Shown: one piece after another, positions 1 to 16,251 of the stretch | Numbering within the stretch: the stretch's first letter is position 1 | How the letters are laid out: each line of letters starts with the position of its first letter | Origin: Photobacterium sp. TLY01 | GTDB taxonomy: Bacteria; Pseudomonadota; Gammaproteobacteria; Enterobacterales; Vibrionaceae | Length of the DNA stretch: 64,000 bases | Assembly (NCBI RefSeq): GCF_021432065.1 | Contig: NZ_CP090364.1 | Span: 3,176,601 to 3,240,600, forward strand | Direction of reading: 5' to 3' | Program-made: the position numbers and the translations under genes | Notes under the pieces: generated by a model | What the model was told of the DNA's origin: nothing | Database searches by the model: none | What the model saw: the letters and a program-made list of their open reading frames with translations, nothing else

Positions 1-1048
<1,048 letters not shown>

Positions 1049-1232
1049 ATACAACCCCAAGAGGTTTCGTATGTTCAAACAACCAAGGTTGTGTCTCTGA
1101 CAAAGAGACAATTGGTTTATTCGCCGGACTCTTACACAAGACACTTGAATGTGTATTGCTTGAGAACTCTGTTTCTTTCGAAACAGTTTTATTCAATCTC
1201 AAAGATTGAATTTACTAGTCAGCTTTCCAGAT

Positions 1233-1244
1233 TGTTAAAGAGCA
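1233..1244 (-). promoter_or_regulatory. rRNA spacer boxA antitermination element
   Basis: On the minus strand the spacer between tRNA-Ala and 23S carries TGCTCTTTAACA, the boxA sequence used by the NusB-NusE antitermination complex on rRNA transcripts. The same element recurs in the other operon's spacer (near 6815) and in both 16S leaders. The rest of spacer 1049-1303 is nearly the same as 6622-6850, except for small changes around 1170-1210. Confidence 0.75.
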
Positions 1245-1303
1245 TTGTGAATTATCGACAGATAACCACTTTCTAAAGATTCTCGGGGAAAACCCTTAAA
1301 GAG

Positions 1304-1379
1304 TGGTGGAGCTAAGCAGGATCGAACTGCTGACCTCCTGCGTGCAAGGCAGGCGCTCTCCCAGCTGAGCTATAGCCCC
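1304..1379 (-). tRNA. tRNA-Ala(TGC)
   Basis: A 76-nt cloverleaf in the 16S-23S spacer. The acceptor stem starts GGGGCTA, the anticodon stem-loop is CCTGC CTTGCAC GCAGG with anticodon TGC, and the CCA end is encoded. It follows tRNA-Ile, the classical Ile-Ala spacer pair. Confidence 0.97.
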
Positions 1380-1424
1380 ATCGAGTATTGCAAGAGTGTT
1401 GAACCACTGTATTTGGGAAGACAG

Positions 1425-1501
<77 letters not shown>

Positions 1502-1572
1502 TTCTCTTGCGCTCTTAACTATTTCGACCAAGCAATCTGTGTGGACACTGCGTCAACGACACAGTCTTTAGG

Positions 1573-3124
<1,552 letters not shown>

Positions 3125-3359
3125 AAGTTTTGTTGCCTCTCTAAAGAGAAGCGGCTCAGTGATTACTGATGTTCCAACCGAAGTTGAAACGAATTGACTG
3201 TGCCGATACCTAAGTATCGATTTGGTCACTCAGTTCACTGATAAAATCTTTGATGACTGTATCATTGTCGAGTGCCCACACAGATTGCATGGTCAAATTG
3301 TTAAAGAACGTTGACTTTCAAGGCTTTAGCGCATTTCGCTTCAGCAAGTCAGGACGCGT
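3125..3359 (-). other. 16S leader of the downstream rRNA operon
   Basis: The transcribed leader between promoter and 16S. Positions 3125-3300 are almost the same as the leader of the other operon (8930-9117), apart from a short variable loop near 3205-3225. A boxA-like element (complement TGTTAAAGAAC, 3299-3309) is present with one change from the usual GCTCTTTAACA. The two leaders diverge abruptly beyond it. No protein gene is supported here. Confidence 0.7.
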
Positions 3360-3387
3360 ATAATACGCTTCCCTCATTTCAAGTCAA
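3360..3387 (-). promoter_or_regulatory. rRNA operon P1-type promoter
   Basis: On the minus strand a -35 TTGACT (3382-3387) and a -10 TATTAT (3360-3365, within GCGTATTATACGC) are separated by 16 bp. An A/T-rich stretch resembling an UP element lies just upstream (3388-3415). Position and strength fit the promoter of the operon whose 16S starts at 3124. Confidence 0.8.
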
Positions 3388-3480
3388 GACAAAATTTTCA
3401 TCTTTTTTCATCCCGGTTTATACCCGGTCAAAAGCAAAAAACTCTGTCTTGACTCCGCTCCTACCCGCAGGTCGGGAGCG

Positions 3481-3510
3481 AAGAAAAAGCCCGTCGCCGG
3501 ACGGGCTTTT
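3481..3510 (-). terminator. rRNA operon terminator
   Basis: A stem AAGCCCGT/ACGGGCTT with a 6-nt loop is followed on the minus strand by a T-run. It lies just downstream of the 5S gene and ends the upstream rRNA operon before the next operon's promoter. Confidence 0.85.
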
Positions 3511-3520
3511 CTGAATAAGG

Positions 3521-3639
3521 AGCCTGGCGATGTCCTACTCTCACATGGGGAGACCCCACACTACCATCGGCGCTGCTGCGTTTCACGTCTGAGTTCGGCA
3601 TGGGATCAGGTGGGTCCGCAACGCTATGGTCGCCAAGCA
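3521..3639 (-). rRNA. rrf: 5S ribosomal RNA
   Basis: About 119 nt on the minus strand, starting TGCTTGGCGACCATAGCG and ending GCCAGGCT. It is the last gene of the upstream rRNA operon, about 90 bp after the 23S. Confidence 0.95.
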
Positions 3640-3731
3640 AAATTTGTTCAACAATCTTGGAAAATCTGACTTAAGTTCTCAGCACATCATTCAAGTGCTT
3701 ATGGAGTCCGCTAAAACCCCTTGGGTGTTGT

Positions 3732-6621
<2,890 letters not shown>

Positions 6622-6888
6622 ATACAACCCCAAGAGGTTTCGTATGTTCAAACAACCAAGGTTGTGTCTCTGACAAAGAGACAATTGGTTTATTCGCCGG
6701 ACTCTTACACAAGACACTTGAATGTGTATTGCTTGAGAACTCTGTTTCTCTCGAAACAGTTTTTGATTCAATCTTTAAGATTGAATTACTAGTCAGCTTT
6801 CCAGATTGTTAAAGAGCATTGTGAATTATCGACAGATAACCACTTTCTAACCACATTCACCGCGTATCACGAAAATGCATTTAAAGAG

Positions 6889-6964
<76 letters not shown>

Positions 6965-6995
6965 GACGTTCTGGGTGTCTTTCTCAAAGAAAGAA

Positions 6996-7071
6996 TGGTG
7001 GGCGATACCGGGCTCGAACCAGTGACCCCCTCCTTGTAAGGGAGGTGCTCTCCCAACTGAGCTAATCGCCC
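6996..7071 (-). tRNA. tRNA-Val(TAC)
   Basis: A 76-nt tRNA with acceptor GGGCGAT/ATCGCCC, anticodon loop TTACAAG (TAC) and encoded CCA. It is third in the spacer tRNA cluster. Confidence 0.96.
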
Positions 7072-7100
7072 ACTGTATTTTTACATTCCTGTGGCAGGAA

Positions 7101-7176
7101 TGGTGGGTCGTGCAGGATTCGAACCTGCGACCAATTGATTAAAAGTCAACTGCTCTACCAACTGAGCTAACGACCC
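7101..7176 (-). tRNA. tRNA-Lys(TTT)
   Basis: A 76-nt tRNA with acceptor GGGTCGT/ACGACCC, anticodon loop TTTTAAT (TTT) and encoded CCA. It starts one base after the end of tRNA-Glu. Confidence 0.97.
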
Positions 7177-7177
7177 G

Positions 7178-7253
7178 TGGCGTCCCATAGGGGAGTCGAA
7201 CCCCTGTTACCGCCGTGAAAGGGCGGTGTCCTAGGCCTCTAGACGAATGGGAC
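7178..7253 (-). tRNA. tRNA-Glu(TTC)
   Basis: A 76-nt tRNA with acceptor GTCCCAT/ATGGGAC, anticodon loop CTTTCAC (TTC) and encoded CCA (GCCA end). It is first in the spacer after 16S. Confidence 0.97.
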
Positions 7254-7377
7254 TCTAATTCTGTCAGCGAAACATGTTTCGCTAATTCGTACCCATGCTG
7301 TTGGGCAGCATGAGTGGCTCTCTACATTTCGACCAAGCAATCTGTGTGGACACTGCGTCAACGACACAGTCTTTAGG

Positions 7378-8929
<1,552 letters not shown>

Positions 8930-9168
8930 AAGTTTTGTTGCTTCTCCAAAGAGAAGCGGCTCAGTGATTACTGATGTTCCAACCGAAGTTGAAACGAATT
9001 GACTGTGCCGGTAACTCTTTTATAAAAAGTGCTACCAATTGGTCACTCAGTTCACTGATAAAATCTTTGATGACTGTATCATTGTCGAGTGCCCACACAG
9101 ATTGCATGGTCAAATTGTTAAAGAGCTTTTCCAGACTTACCGCTTGGGTTGTCGTGGACAGGGCGGCC
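8930..9168 (-). other. 16S leader of the upstream rRNA operon
   Basis: The transcribed leader. It is almost the same as 3125-3300 except for a loop near 9010-9035. It contains a perfect boxA (GCTCTTTAACA, complement 9116-9126). Beyond the boxA it shares nothing obvious with the other operon's upstream region. No protein gene is supported. Confidence 0.7.
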
Positions 9169-9196
9169 ATTCTAACGAATCAAACAAAGTAGTCAA
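9169..9196 (-). promoter_or_regulatory. rRNA operon promoter, proximal (P2)
   Basis: Minus-strand -35 TTGACT (9191-9196) and -10 TAGAAT (9169-9174), 16-bp spacing, with an A/T-rich stretch (9197-9210) upstream. Together with the distal promoter at 9281-9308 it forms a tandem pair in front of the 16S at 8929. Confidence 0.7.
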
Positions 9197-9280
9197 ACAA
9201 TTTTTTATTTGCTTTCTTTGTGCCGCCTTTCATCAAAACCGAACCGATATTTTCATTCGTTCCCGTCTTGGTGAGGCGGC

Positions 9281-9308
9281 ATTATAGAGACTTGGAAAAG
9301 ACTGACAA
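9281..9308 (-). promoter_or_regulatory. rRNA operon promoter, distal (P1)
   Basis: Minus-strand -35 TTGTCA (9303-9308) and a consensus -10 TATAAT (9281-9286), 16-bp spacing. A/T-rich sequence at 9310-9335 could be an UP element. The remaining stretch up to 9501 is A/T-rich and presumably holds the promoter of the plus-strand RRM gene, but I could not assign one. Confidence 0.7.
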
Positions 9309-9501
9309 CCCTTTTCTTCATAAAAATTGTTTAACCGGTCATAATTTCAACTAATGTAAAAATATGCGCCTTAAGTCAACATTATACGATCAATACATTC
9401 ACTTTCTGGTAATCGTAAAACTATGCACGTACTATTAATGTGATTAATTTGTTAAATAAATCGCCTTCTAACTTTTCAATCGATGACACTGTAGCTTGCC
9501 T

Positions 9502-9951
9502 ATGAAATTTTCCAACTCACACACAATGATCATTGCGCTGATAACTCTTATTGGCGCCATCATATTTAGCTTCATCTCTTCTACCGCTGCGATAGCCTTT
9601 GCATTGGGATCTATCTTGTCTGGATTTGCTAGTCATTACCTGAGTACTAACCGGGATAACAGTATGACAGGTGAGGATAACCAGAGTAGTAAAACACTCT
9701 ATGTCGGAAATCTTCCCTATCGTGCGAACGAAAGTGAAGTCAAAGATCTATTCTCAGAATATGGAGAAGTCTTTGCTGTTCGCCTGATGAAAGATAAGCG
9801 AACAGGAAAAAGGCGTGGGTTCGGCTTTGTCGTCATGAGTAGTAAAGATGCCGACTACGCCGTCAGCAAACTGAATGAAAAGGAGTTTGGTCAGCGTACA
9901 TTAAAAGTACGTGAGGCCAATGATCCTAAAAATGAGGATAGTCAAGACTGA
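9502..9951 (+). CDS. Membrane-anchored RNA-binding (RRM) protein
   Basis: A 149-residue protein. Two hydrophobic segments at about residues 10-27 and 29-46 are followed by a polar linker and a single RNA recognition motif at about residues 64-140. RNP2 (LYVGNL) and RNP1 (RGFGFVVM) are both intact, with aromatic residues in the RNA-contact positions. Small single-RRM proteins occur in many proteobacteria and bind single-stranded RNA; the target here is unknown. The ATG at 9502 is preferred over an in-frame TTG two codons earlier; no strong ribosome site is visible for either. Its 3' end overlaps that of convergent murI by 26 bp. Family call firm, function unknown. Confidence 0.85.
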   Translation: MKFSNSHTMIIALITLIGAIIFSFISSTAAIAFALGSILSGFASHYLSTNRDNSMTGEDNQSSKTLYVGNLPYRANESEVKDLFSEYGEVFAVRLMKDKRTGKRRGFGFVVMSSKDADYAVSKLNEKEFGQRTLKVREANDPKNEDSQD

Positions 9952-10720
9952 TTACCTGACCCAGGTTCATGGCCAGTAAGCTGTGATTTAATGTCACAAC
10001 ATTGGCGCTTGCATCAGTATGGTAGGTAAAATTCTGCCGTTGCAGTGCCCTTTGATTGACCGTGACACCTAACAGTGAATTGACCCGGCTAGCGATCGCG
10101 CTACCGGAGTCAATCACATTCGTGGCCTGGACAAACACCTGACTGATTTCATCTTTGATCAACGGAAAGTGAGTGCATCCGAGTACAACCGTATCAATTG
10201 CCGTGTGGAACCAAGGCTGCAATATCCCGGTCAACTCATCCAGATCGACCTGAGCTCCCCGTAATTTCATCTCTGCCATTTCAACCAGGCGCGTGTTGCC
10301 CAGCAAATGAACCTCGCAATCTGAAGCGAACTCCTGAATCAACGCCTGAGTATACTGGCGTTTAACCGTAGCCGGTGTGGCTAACACGCCAAGGCATTTC
10401 GTTTGACTCAGTAACGCCGCCGGCTTAATAGCAGGCACCACCCCGACTACAGGCAAACTCAATGCAGCCCGCAGAGGAGGCAAGACAATCGTACTGGCGG
10501 TATTGCAAGCTATCACCACCAGATCAGCCTTATGTTTAGTGGCCAGAGACGACACAATGTGCAGGGTACGCTCAACCAATACCGCCTCGTCCAACTCCCC
10601 ATAAGGGAAAGCCGCATCATCAAATGCGTAGATATATTGATAATGCGGCAGCTGGCGATATATCTCCTGATAGACGGAAAGGCCGCCCACACCAGAATCA
10701 AAAATAAGGATGGTTTTCAC
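9926..10720 (-). CDS. murI: Glutamate racemase
   Basis: Converts L-glutamate to the D-glutamate used for peptidoglycan in the cytoplasm. The 264-residue protein is of usual length. It has the FDSGVGG start (Asp8, Ser9) and the two catalytic cysteines in the motifs ACNTAS (Cys72) and GCTHFP (Cys182, His184), so it should be active. The start is a GTG at 10720, which matches the N-terminus of the family. It follows btuB and the DUF71 gene; btuB-murI adjacency is also seen in E. coli. Its 3' end overlaps the plus-strand RRM gene. Confidence 0.97.
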   Translation of the reverse strand: MKTILIFDSGVGGLSVYQEIYRQLPHYQYIYAFDDAAFPYGELDEAVLVERTLHIVSSLATKHKADLVVIACNTASTIVLPPLRAALSLPVVGVVPAIKPAALLSQTKCLGVLATPATVKRQYTQALIQEFASDCEVHLLGNTRLVEMAEMKLRGAQVDLDELTGILQPWFHTAIDTVVLGCTHFPLIKDEISQVFVQATNVIDSGSAIASRVNSLLGVTVNQRALQRQNFTYHTDASANVVTLNHSLLAMNLGQVISLDYPHF

Positions 10721-10804
10721 AACGTCTTTCTGACTGCTCCAAAATAGAAGCTCTCATCATACTGGCTGAGAGACAAAAGCCAACTATCGCCCGTCAGTTT
10801 ACTG

Positions 10805-11476
10805 TCAGTCTGGTACTGAGATCCGATAGCGAAGATGATGAAACCGGCCTTGATTGTCTATATGCAGCGGTTCAATCGCCAATTGCCCTGAAAAACACGG
10901 GGCATCAACCACCAGAGTATGAAATTCGCCGTCTTCGCCGCAAGGGTCCACCTCGTCAGGCAACCGGGCGAGTAGTGAGTGATTAAACCATTGACCGCAG
11001 AACTCACCGCTGAGTTGGCTGGTATCCACAGTGGTCAGAATCGTTTTTATCCCCCGTTGCAAAATTTCCTCAGCCAGCAGCTGGCTGTTCTCGCCCAGCA
11101 AAGGAAAGACACATTGCCAGCCGGCCGGCTCGATATAACTGCGCCGATAGGTTTCAATACCATTACAAAACATATCGCCAAATGCCACGGCTTCAACGGC
11201 CAATCCGCTGTTGCGAATCCCCTCCACCACCAGCGTTAGGTACACCTCATTGGGAGGAAATACCTCAGGAAGTGGTATTTCAACCAAAGGCAGGCCTGTC
11301 AGCCTGGCTTGCGACCGAACCACATCAATGGGTGTTGCCTGAAACGGCACCTCGGTACCCACGTAGGTCGTAAACAGGCCGACCACGTCATAGTCAGCGT
11401 TTTCTAATAAACGTAGTAACGTCAGGGTTGAGTCTTTACCGGATGACCAACTGACGATCACTTTCTTCGGTTTCAT
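10805..11476 (-). CDS. DUF71/COG2102 PP-loop ATPase (Dph6-like), B12-linked
   Basis: A 223-residue cytoplasmic enzyme of the DUF71 ATP-pyrophosphatase family, whose eukaryotic/archaeal member Dph6 is diphthine-ammonia ligase. The PP-loop SSGKDS is at residues 11-16 and the family signature DPCGEDGEFHT at 177-187. Bacteria lack diphthamide, and published comparative genomics of this family predicted that a bacterial branch acts in vitamin B12 salvage. Its place directly after riboswitch-controlled btuB (39-bp gap) supports that branch here. The ATG at 11476 is preceded by GAGG. A hairpin with five T's lies in the gap after btuB, so expression may be partly attenuated. The exact reaction is unknown. 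Confidence 0.85.
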   Translation of the reverse strand: MKPKKVIVSWSSGKDSTLTLLRLLENADYDVVGLFTTYVGTEVPFQATPIDVVRSQARLTGLPLVEIPLPEVFPPNEVYLTLVVEGIRNSGLAVEAVAFGDMFCNGIETYRRSYIEPAGWQCVFPLLGENSQLLAEEILQRGIKTILTTVDTSQLSGEFCGQWFNHSLLARLPDEVDPCGEDGEFHTLVVDAPCFSGQLAIEPLHIDNQGRFHHLRYRISVPD

Positions 11477-11487
11477 TGTCGCCTCAC

Positions 11488-11510
11488 GAAAAAGCCGCCC
11501 GGAGGCGGCT
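11488..11510 (-). terminator. Terminator or attenuator between btuB and the DUF71 gene
   Basis: A 7-bp stem AGCCGCC/GGCGGCT with a 4-nt loop is followed by TTTTT on the minus strand. It sits in the 39-bp gap between btuB and the DUF71 gene and would reduce, not necessarily abolish, read-through. Confidence 0.7.
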
Positions 11511-11515
11511 GAGAG

Positions 11516-13336
11516 TTAGAACTGGTAAGTCACAGAAGCGTAATAACTTCTTTCCTGAGTATTGTAGTTCTGAACCAATTCGTACTCTTTATCAAACAGG
11601 TTCGCAACACGGCCGCTCAACGTCACTTGCTCGGTCAAATAATAACTGGCCGCGACATCAAACAGCGAGTAGCCACCCATTTCGTAGACACCGCCACCAT
11701 AAAGGTTTTCTTGGCGTTCACCTTGATAGAGATAGTTCAATGAAGCCTGCCAATCTGCCGCGTTATAAACAATGTTCCACTTGGCATTTTGTTTTGCCAC
11801 ACGGGACAAGGGTTGATTCAAGTTCTTATCTTTGGGATCCAGGTATTCAAGGGAAAGATGATGATCAAACGCGCCTGTTTCAAAAGCGGCCACCAGCTCA
11901 ATCCCTTTGATAAGTGCATCATCATTCTGACAGCTTCCTGACTGGCAGGTAATGCGGTTATCAATGTCATTCTGATACGCAGCTAGTCGCCAATAAACCG
12001 CATTAAGCTGACCATCGAATGCGACTTCGACGGTTTTCGATTCCTCAGGCTCCAGAGTCGGATTACCGAAATTCGGCCAATATAAATCGTTAAACGTTGG
12101 GGCACGAAAACCTGTCCCGGCATTACCCGTCAGACGCAATGCATCACTGAAGCGCCAACCGGCACCCAACTGCCAGGTAAACTCAGTGCCGTACTGCTCG
12201 TTATCATCAACACGGACGCTGGCCTCGGCCTGAGCCTGCTGACCATCATGATTGACAGTGACATAAGCCGCTTTATTATCACGATCTCCTTTGTCATAAC
12301 TGTTGAACACTTGATTCCAGCTATCCCAAAGGTTCGAATCTTTAACTTGCTCATCGGTATACTCCAGGCCCGCCCCCAGCCAGGTTTGCGCCTGAACCAG
12401 GGCTGCATTTCGCCAGCTGATAACATTCCTGTCCGTCACAATCTTGCTACCGGTCACTGAAGGATCTGCATTTTCAGCTTCATCCCGATTCATGGCGAGG
12501 ATCAACTCAGAGCTGAATTGATCGTTGTCATACACCAGACGGCCAGAGACGTTGTACAGCAAATTATCGGTTTCTTCCGAGCCACCAAAAGAGTCATCAA
12601 ACTCGATGTTGCCCTCGTGATAGTAGGCATTGCCCGCAAGGGTCCAGTGATCATTCAGATGAATCCCGGCATCAATCAGGCCATCCCGGTTACGAAAGCC
12701 ATCGTCATCGTTGCTACCAAAAGAGGCAACATCCTGGCCATCTGCCTGTTCAAAATTCGCAGCGACCTTCATCCATCCCCGCTCCCCAAGGCGATTGGCG
12801 ACACTGCCGGTTAATTGCTGATATTTCTCTGAGCCAAATTCGGCTTTCACTTCACCTGACATCTGCTGAGGCTGCGAGTCGGTAATGATGTTAATGACAC
12901 CAGCGGTTGCGTCGGCACCATACACAGCTGCACGATTACCACGCACGAATTCGATGCGCTCAATGCCCGTTAACGGGAGTTGTCCAACATTCGTGAAACC
13001 TGTCGTGGCGCTGCCAATACGCACACCATTTAGCAGAAACAAGACATTGTCACTGCCGCGAACATAAGTGCGGCCAAGATGGCCGTAAGTACCATTGGTA
13101 CTAATCTGCACACCCGGTAAGGTGCGTAATACTTCCGTTAAACTGTTCGCCTGCATCGCATCAATATCAGCTTTAGTCACCACTGAAACCGGTGCAATGA
13201 GATTTTTTGTAGACTGCTCAAAACGGTTGGCGGTCACCACCATGGTCTCATCGGTAGTGGTCTGGGCGGAAACGAGCGAGGATTGCAGACACAAAGGTGC
13301 CAACGCCACGGCTAAAAGCGTTTTTTTCATTGTCAT
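11516..13336 (-). CDS. btuB: Vitamin B12 outer-membrane TonB-dependent receptor
   Basis: A 606-residue TonB-dependent receptor importing cobalamins across the outer membrane. It has a signal peptide (MTMKKTLLAVALAP to about residue 25), a TonB-box-like DETMVVTA, a plug domain with RGSDNVLFLLNG and RIEFVRGNRAAVYGADATAG, and a beta-barrel ending in the aromatic motif YYASVTYQF. The ATG at 13336 has AAGG four bases upstream; an ATG two codons later is also possible. A longer frame reaches 13375 but would enter the riboswitch region. The cobalamin riboswitch upstream, divergent trmA, and downstream DUF71 and murI support the name. Confidence 0.95.
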   Translation of the reverse strand: MTMKKTLLAVALAPLCLQSSLVSAQTTTDETMVVTANRFEQSTKNLIAPVSVVTKADIDAMQANSLTEVLRTLPGVQISTNGTYGHLGRTYVRGSDNVLFLLNGVRIGSATTGFTNVGQLPLTGIERIEFVRGNRAAVYGADATAGVINIITDSQPQQMSGEVKAEFGSEKYQQLTGSVANRLGERGWMKVAANFEQADGQDVASFGSNDDDGFRNRDGLIDAGIHLNDHWTLAGNAYYHEGNIEFDDSFGGSEETDNLLYNVSGRLVYDNDQFSSELILAMNRDEAENADPSVTGSKIVTDRNVISWRNAALVQAQTWLGAGLEYTDEQVKDSNLWDSWNQVFNSYDKGDRDNKAAYVTVNHDGQQAQAEASVRVDDNEQYGTEFTWQLGAGWRFSDALRLTGNAGTGFRAPTFNDLYWPNFGNPTLEPEESKTVEVAFDGQLNAVYWRLAAYQNDIDNRITCQSGSCQNDDALIKGIELVAAFETGAFDHHLSLEYLDPKDKNLNQPLSRVAKQNAKWNIVYNAADWQASLNYLYQGERQENLYGGGVYEMGGYSLFDVAASYYLTEQVTLSGRVANLFDKEYELVQNYNTQERSYYASVTYQF

Positions 13337-13389
13337 GGATACCTTAAATCGCGTTGAAATCTGGGCAGTCTCCATACTGCCTGTCTCGC

Positions 13390-13592
13390 TGGTCGGTCTT
13401 CGGACTTGAGAGCATGGTTGAACAACCGCCTAGGACACGACTTCCCATTTCATCTGGCCCACATTGCGCTTGCCGATTGAAACAGTGTCTGGCTATCTGC
13501 CTTGTGTCTTTCGTTCTCTCTTACCGCTGCGCGTCAGTTACGGATTCTCACCGTATTCCCCCGCCTGCGAACAGGCAAACCAGCGCAGCAGA
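13390..13592 (-). promoter_or_regulatory. Cobalamin riboswitch in the btuB leader
   Basis: Minus-strand leader RNA of btuB. It carries the core signals of a B12 riboswitch in order: GGTGAGAATCCG, then a GCGCAGCGGTAA segment, then a GCCAGACACTG motif, then GGGAAGTCG, and finally the B12 box AGTCCGAAGACCGACC. It lies about 55 bp upstream of the btuB start. By homology, adenosylcobalamin binding lowers btuB expression by blocking translation and/or transcription. The ends given are approximate. Confidence 0.93.
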
Positions 13593-13746
13593 ATGCTAGT
13601 TTTACCGGTCGGGATTGTCTAGTTTAGTTTGCTATTAGTCATGACAAATCTATCAGGCCGGCATTTTTCTCCCCCCTTTCACTGGACATCAGTCAGCAAT
13701 GCAATAAAATCTGCGCTCTTATTTTGAGCAGTTTTGAGGCAACACC

Positions 13747-14853
13747 ATGGCAGCAACCCCTATCAACCCCGCCACCTACCAAGCACAACTGGACGAAAAG
13801 GCCGAGCGTATGCAAGCGCTGTTTGCTGACGTAGAAACCCCGGAGTTGGAGGTGTTCGCTTCTCCTGCTCAACACTACCGTATGCGCGCTGAGTTCCGTG
13901 TCTGGCATGAAGGGGAAGACCTGTATTACATCATGTTCAATCAGGAAACCCGCGAGAAATACCGGGTTGATCAGTTCCCGCAAGCCAGCCGTTTGATCAA
14001 TGATTTGATGCCGCTGCTGATCGACGCCATGAAGCCAAACCGGGCACTGCGCCATAAACTGTTTCAGGTCGATTTCCTCTCCACCCTGAGCGGCGAAATT
14101 CTGGTTTCCCTGCTTTATCACCGTCAGCTAAATGATGAGTGGGTCGCAGAAGCCAAAGCCCTGAAGCAAAGGCTGAATGATGAAGGGTTCAATCTCAACC
14201 TGATCGGTCGTGCACGTAAACAGAAAATCGTGCTGGATCAGGACTATGTGATTGAGAAGCTGACGGTTCACGACCAAACACTGACCTATCAGCAGGTAGA
14301 AAACAGTTTTACTCAGCCGAACGGTGAAGTGGCGCAAAAGATGCTGGCGTGGGCAGTCGACTGTACCCAGGACAGCGAAGGTGATCTGCTGGAGCTGTAT
14401 TGCGGCAACGGGAACTTCTCGCTGGCACTGGCAAAGAATTTTGACCGCGTGCTGGCCACCGAACTGGCCAAGCCTTCGGTAGAATCAGCGCAATACAACA
14501 TTGCAGCGAACAAAATCGATAATGTTCAGATCATCCGTATGTCTGCTGAAGAATTTACTCAGGCAATGGAAGGGCAACGCGAGTTCCGACGCCTGAAAGA
14601 CAACAACATTGATCTCAGCAGCTACAACTGCAACACCATTTTTGTTGACCCGCCCCGTTCCGGTATGGACGAGGACACCTGTCGCATGGTTCAGGGCTAT
14701 GAGCGTATTGTCTATATCTCCTGTAACCCGGACACCCTAAAAGCCAACCTGGAGATTCTGGGTCACACCCATCGCATGACCCGGTTTGCGTTGTTTGATC
14801 AGTTTCCTTACACCCACCATATGGAAGCGGGTGTGATGCTGGAGCGCAAATAA
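13747..14853 (+). CDS. trmA: tRNA (uracil-54-C5)-methyltransferase
   Basis: Makes ribothymidine at position 54 of the T-loop of tRNAs using S-adenosylmethionine. The 368-residue length matches E. coli TrmA (366). The SAM site [11 protein letters not shown] is near residue 216, [11 protein letters not shown] near 300, and the nucleophile Cys326 lies in [11 protein letters not shown]-terminal HHMEAGV with the catalytic glutamate is present. It is divergent from btuB, as in E. coli. A bidirectional hairpin follows the stop. Confidence 0.97.
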   Translation: MAATPINPATYQAQLDEKAERMQALFADVETPELEVFASPAQHYRMRAEFRVWHEGEDLYYIMFNQETREKYRVDQFPQASRLINDLMPLLIDAMKPNRALRHKLFQVDFLSTLSGEILVSLLYHRQLNDEWVAEAKALKQRLNDEGFNLNLIGRARKQKIVLDQDYVIEKLTVHDQTLTYQQVENSFTQPNGEVAQKMLAWAVDCTQDSEGDLLELYCGNGNFSLALAKNFDRVLATELAKPSVESAQYNIAANKIDNVQIIRMSAEEFTQAMEGQREFRRLKDNNIDLSSYNCNTIFVDPPRSGMDEDTCRMVQGYERIVYISCNPDTLKANLEILGHTHRMTRFALFDQFPYTHHMEAGVMLERK

Positions 14854-14875
14854 TCCCGAGCGAAAACGGCAAAAA

Positions 14876-14905
14876 CGAAAAAGGCGCCTGAGGCGCCTTT
14901 TCTGT
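14876..14905. terminator. Bidirectional terminator between trmA and yijD
   Basis: The perfect stem AAGGCGCC/GGCGCCTT with a 3-nt loop (14881-14899) is flanked by A-rich sequence on the left and T-rich on the right. It can therefore end both trmA (+) and fabR-yijD (-). Confidence 0.85.
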
Positions 14906-14921
14906 ATTCAGTGACCACACA

Positions 14922-15299
14922 TTACGCGTCATCTTGAGATTTTGACTTTGGCTTCATCACGCCCATGCGGTAAGCGACCCACAACAGCAGTGCCAAACAA
15001 ATCATCAGTGGCAGGAAGTTAGAGCCCATATCCGGTGCCTGCGCGCGCAGAAAGGCAGAATAGCCAAAAGCGCCGACCAGAAACAGAGCAAAAGCAATGG
15101 CCGGGGTCCCTTCTGCCATCGGGCGGGTCAGGTAATCCTGATACATGCAATACACAGTCATCACAAAAGCAATCACCGGAAAAATAGAAAAAGCGACAGC
15201 ACTGGAGGTAAATACTGCCAGCGTGGCGTTACCGCACAGTCCTGCGAACAATGACAGGATTAAGGTCTTGCGTTCTGCTTTCACTTGTTGCTTGTCCAT
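14922..15299 (-). CDS. yijD: YijD family inner-membrane protein (DUF1422)
   Basis: A small 125-residue protein with four predicted membrane helices (about residues 12-30, 35-52, 65-83 and 93-112) and charged termini. The homologue in E. coli also lies directly after fabR and next to trmA, which supports the name. It starts 20 bp after the fabR stop and is very likely co-transcribed with it. Its function is unknown. Confidence 0.9.
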   Translation of the reverse strand: MDKQQVKAERKTLILSLFAGLCGNATLAVFTSSAVAFSIFPVIAFVMTVYCMYQDYLTRPMAEGTPAIAFALFLVGAFGYSAFLRAQAPDMGSNFLPLMICLALLLWVAYRMGVMKPKSKSQDDA

Positions 15300-15319
15300 A
15301 TCTTCACCAACATACTCAA

Positions 15320-15952
15320 TTAAGGTTTATGCGCCAGCGTGTTGCGCTCACGCTCTTTACGATACCAGTAAGCTCCCTTGGCTATCATCCGCAGCTGCAT
15401 GATTAAGCGCTCTGCATGTTCTGCCCGCGACTGACTGCCCAGATCCAGAGCATCAGCTCCTGAACTGAACACCAAAGTGACTAACGCTTCAGCCTGGATA
15501 TAAGCTTCTTCGTGCCGGCTCCCGCCTTTGGCCTCCAGATACTCAGTCAGTTCCGCCACGAAGTGCTGAATTTCTCGCGCCACAGCAGCACGGAAAGCCG
15601 GCGAGGTGCCGGAGCGTTCCCGTAACAGCAAACGGAATACGTTCGGGCTGCTTTCAATAAATTCCATGAAGGTTTCAACAGAAGTGCGGATCACACTGCC
15701 CTCTTCAGCAATTCGCTGGCGCGCCTGACGCATCAGCTGGCGAAGCAGTAAGCCACCTTCATCCACCAATGTTAGTCCAAGTTCATCCATATCTTTGAAG
15801 TGACGATAAAAAGATGTGGGTGCGATACCAGCTTCACGCGCAACTTCGCGCAAACTGAGATTGGAAAAACTGCGCTCAGCACTGAGCTGGTTAAAGGCTG
15901 CGTTAATCAGTGAACGCCGGGTTTTTTCTTTTTGTTGGGCCCTGATCCCCAT
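15320..15952 (-). CDS. fabR: TetR-family regulator of unsaturated fatty acid synthesis
   Basis: A 210-residue transcription repressor. The N-terminus [15 protein letters not shown] and the helix-turn-helix region with [20 protein letters not shown] (about residues 34-53) are almost the same as E. coli FabR. In E. coli it senses the saturated/unsaturated acyl balance and represses fabA and fabB. The ATG at 15952 is chosen over an upstream in-frame start at 16024 because it matches the family N-terminus and has AGGAAC just upstream. It is divergent from sthA, as in E. coli, and followed by yijD. Confidence 0.96.
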   Translation of the reverse strand: MGIRAQQKEKTRRSLINAAFNQLSAERSFSNLSLREVAREAGIAPTSFYRHFKDMDELGLTLVDEGGLLLRQLMRQARQRIAEEGSVIRTSVETFMEFIESSPNVFRLLLRERSGTSPAFRAAVAREIQHFVAELTEYLEAKGGSRHEEAYIQAEALVTLVFSSGADALDLGSQSRAEHAERLIMQLRMIAKGAYWYRKERERNTLAHKP

Positions 15953-16251
15953 GGGTTCCTGCTTCTGTTCAGTTGCCAGTTTGAGTCTCACTATACCCGC
16001 TTTCAGCCACTTGATCAGCGTCAATCCACACTTTGCCGCTGGGAATACTAACGGCCCTGTACGATGGAAGCAAAATCACAAACGTCATTTTCCCTGTCGG
16101 CTCACAAACTGCTGCCTGCCAGCGAGAAAAATGGGGGTTTCTTCTGCCACAACGTGATCCTACGCGCTCTATCGGGGAGTCGCGATTTTCCCTGCGATTG
16201 GAAAACGTTACACTCCGCACCACAGAAACAATCGGATAAATAAGGCGGCCC

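Noticed and set aside
11476..11910. 144-codon plus-strand frame opposite the end of btuB
   Set aside because: It is antisense to the btuB barrel and spans the btuB-DUF71 terminator; no ribosome site or family.
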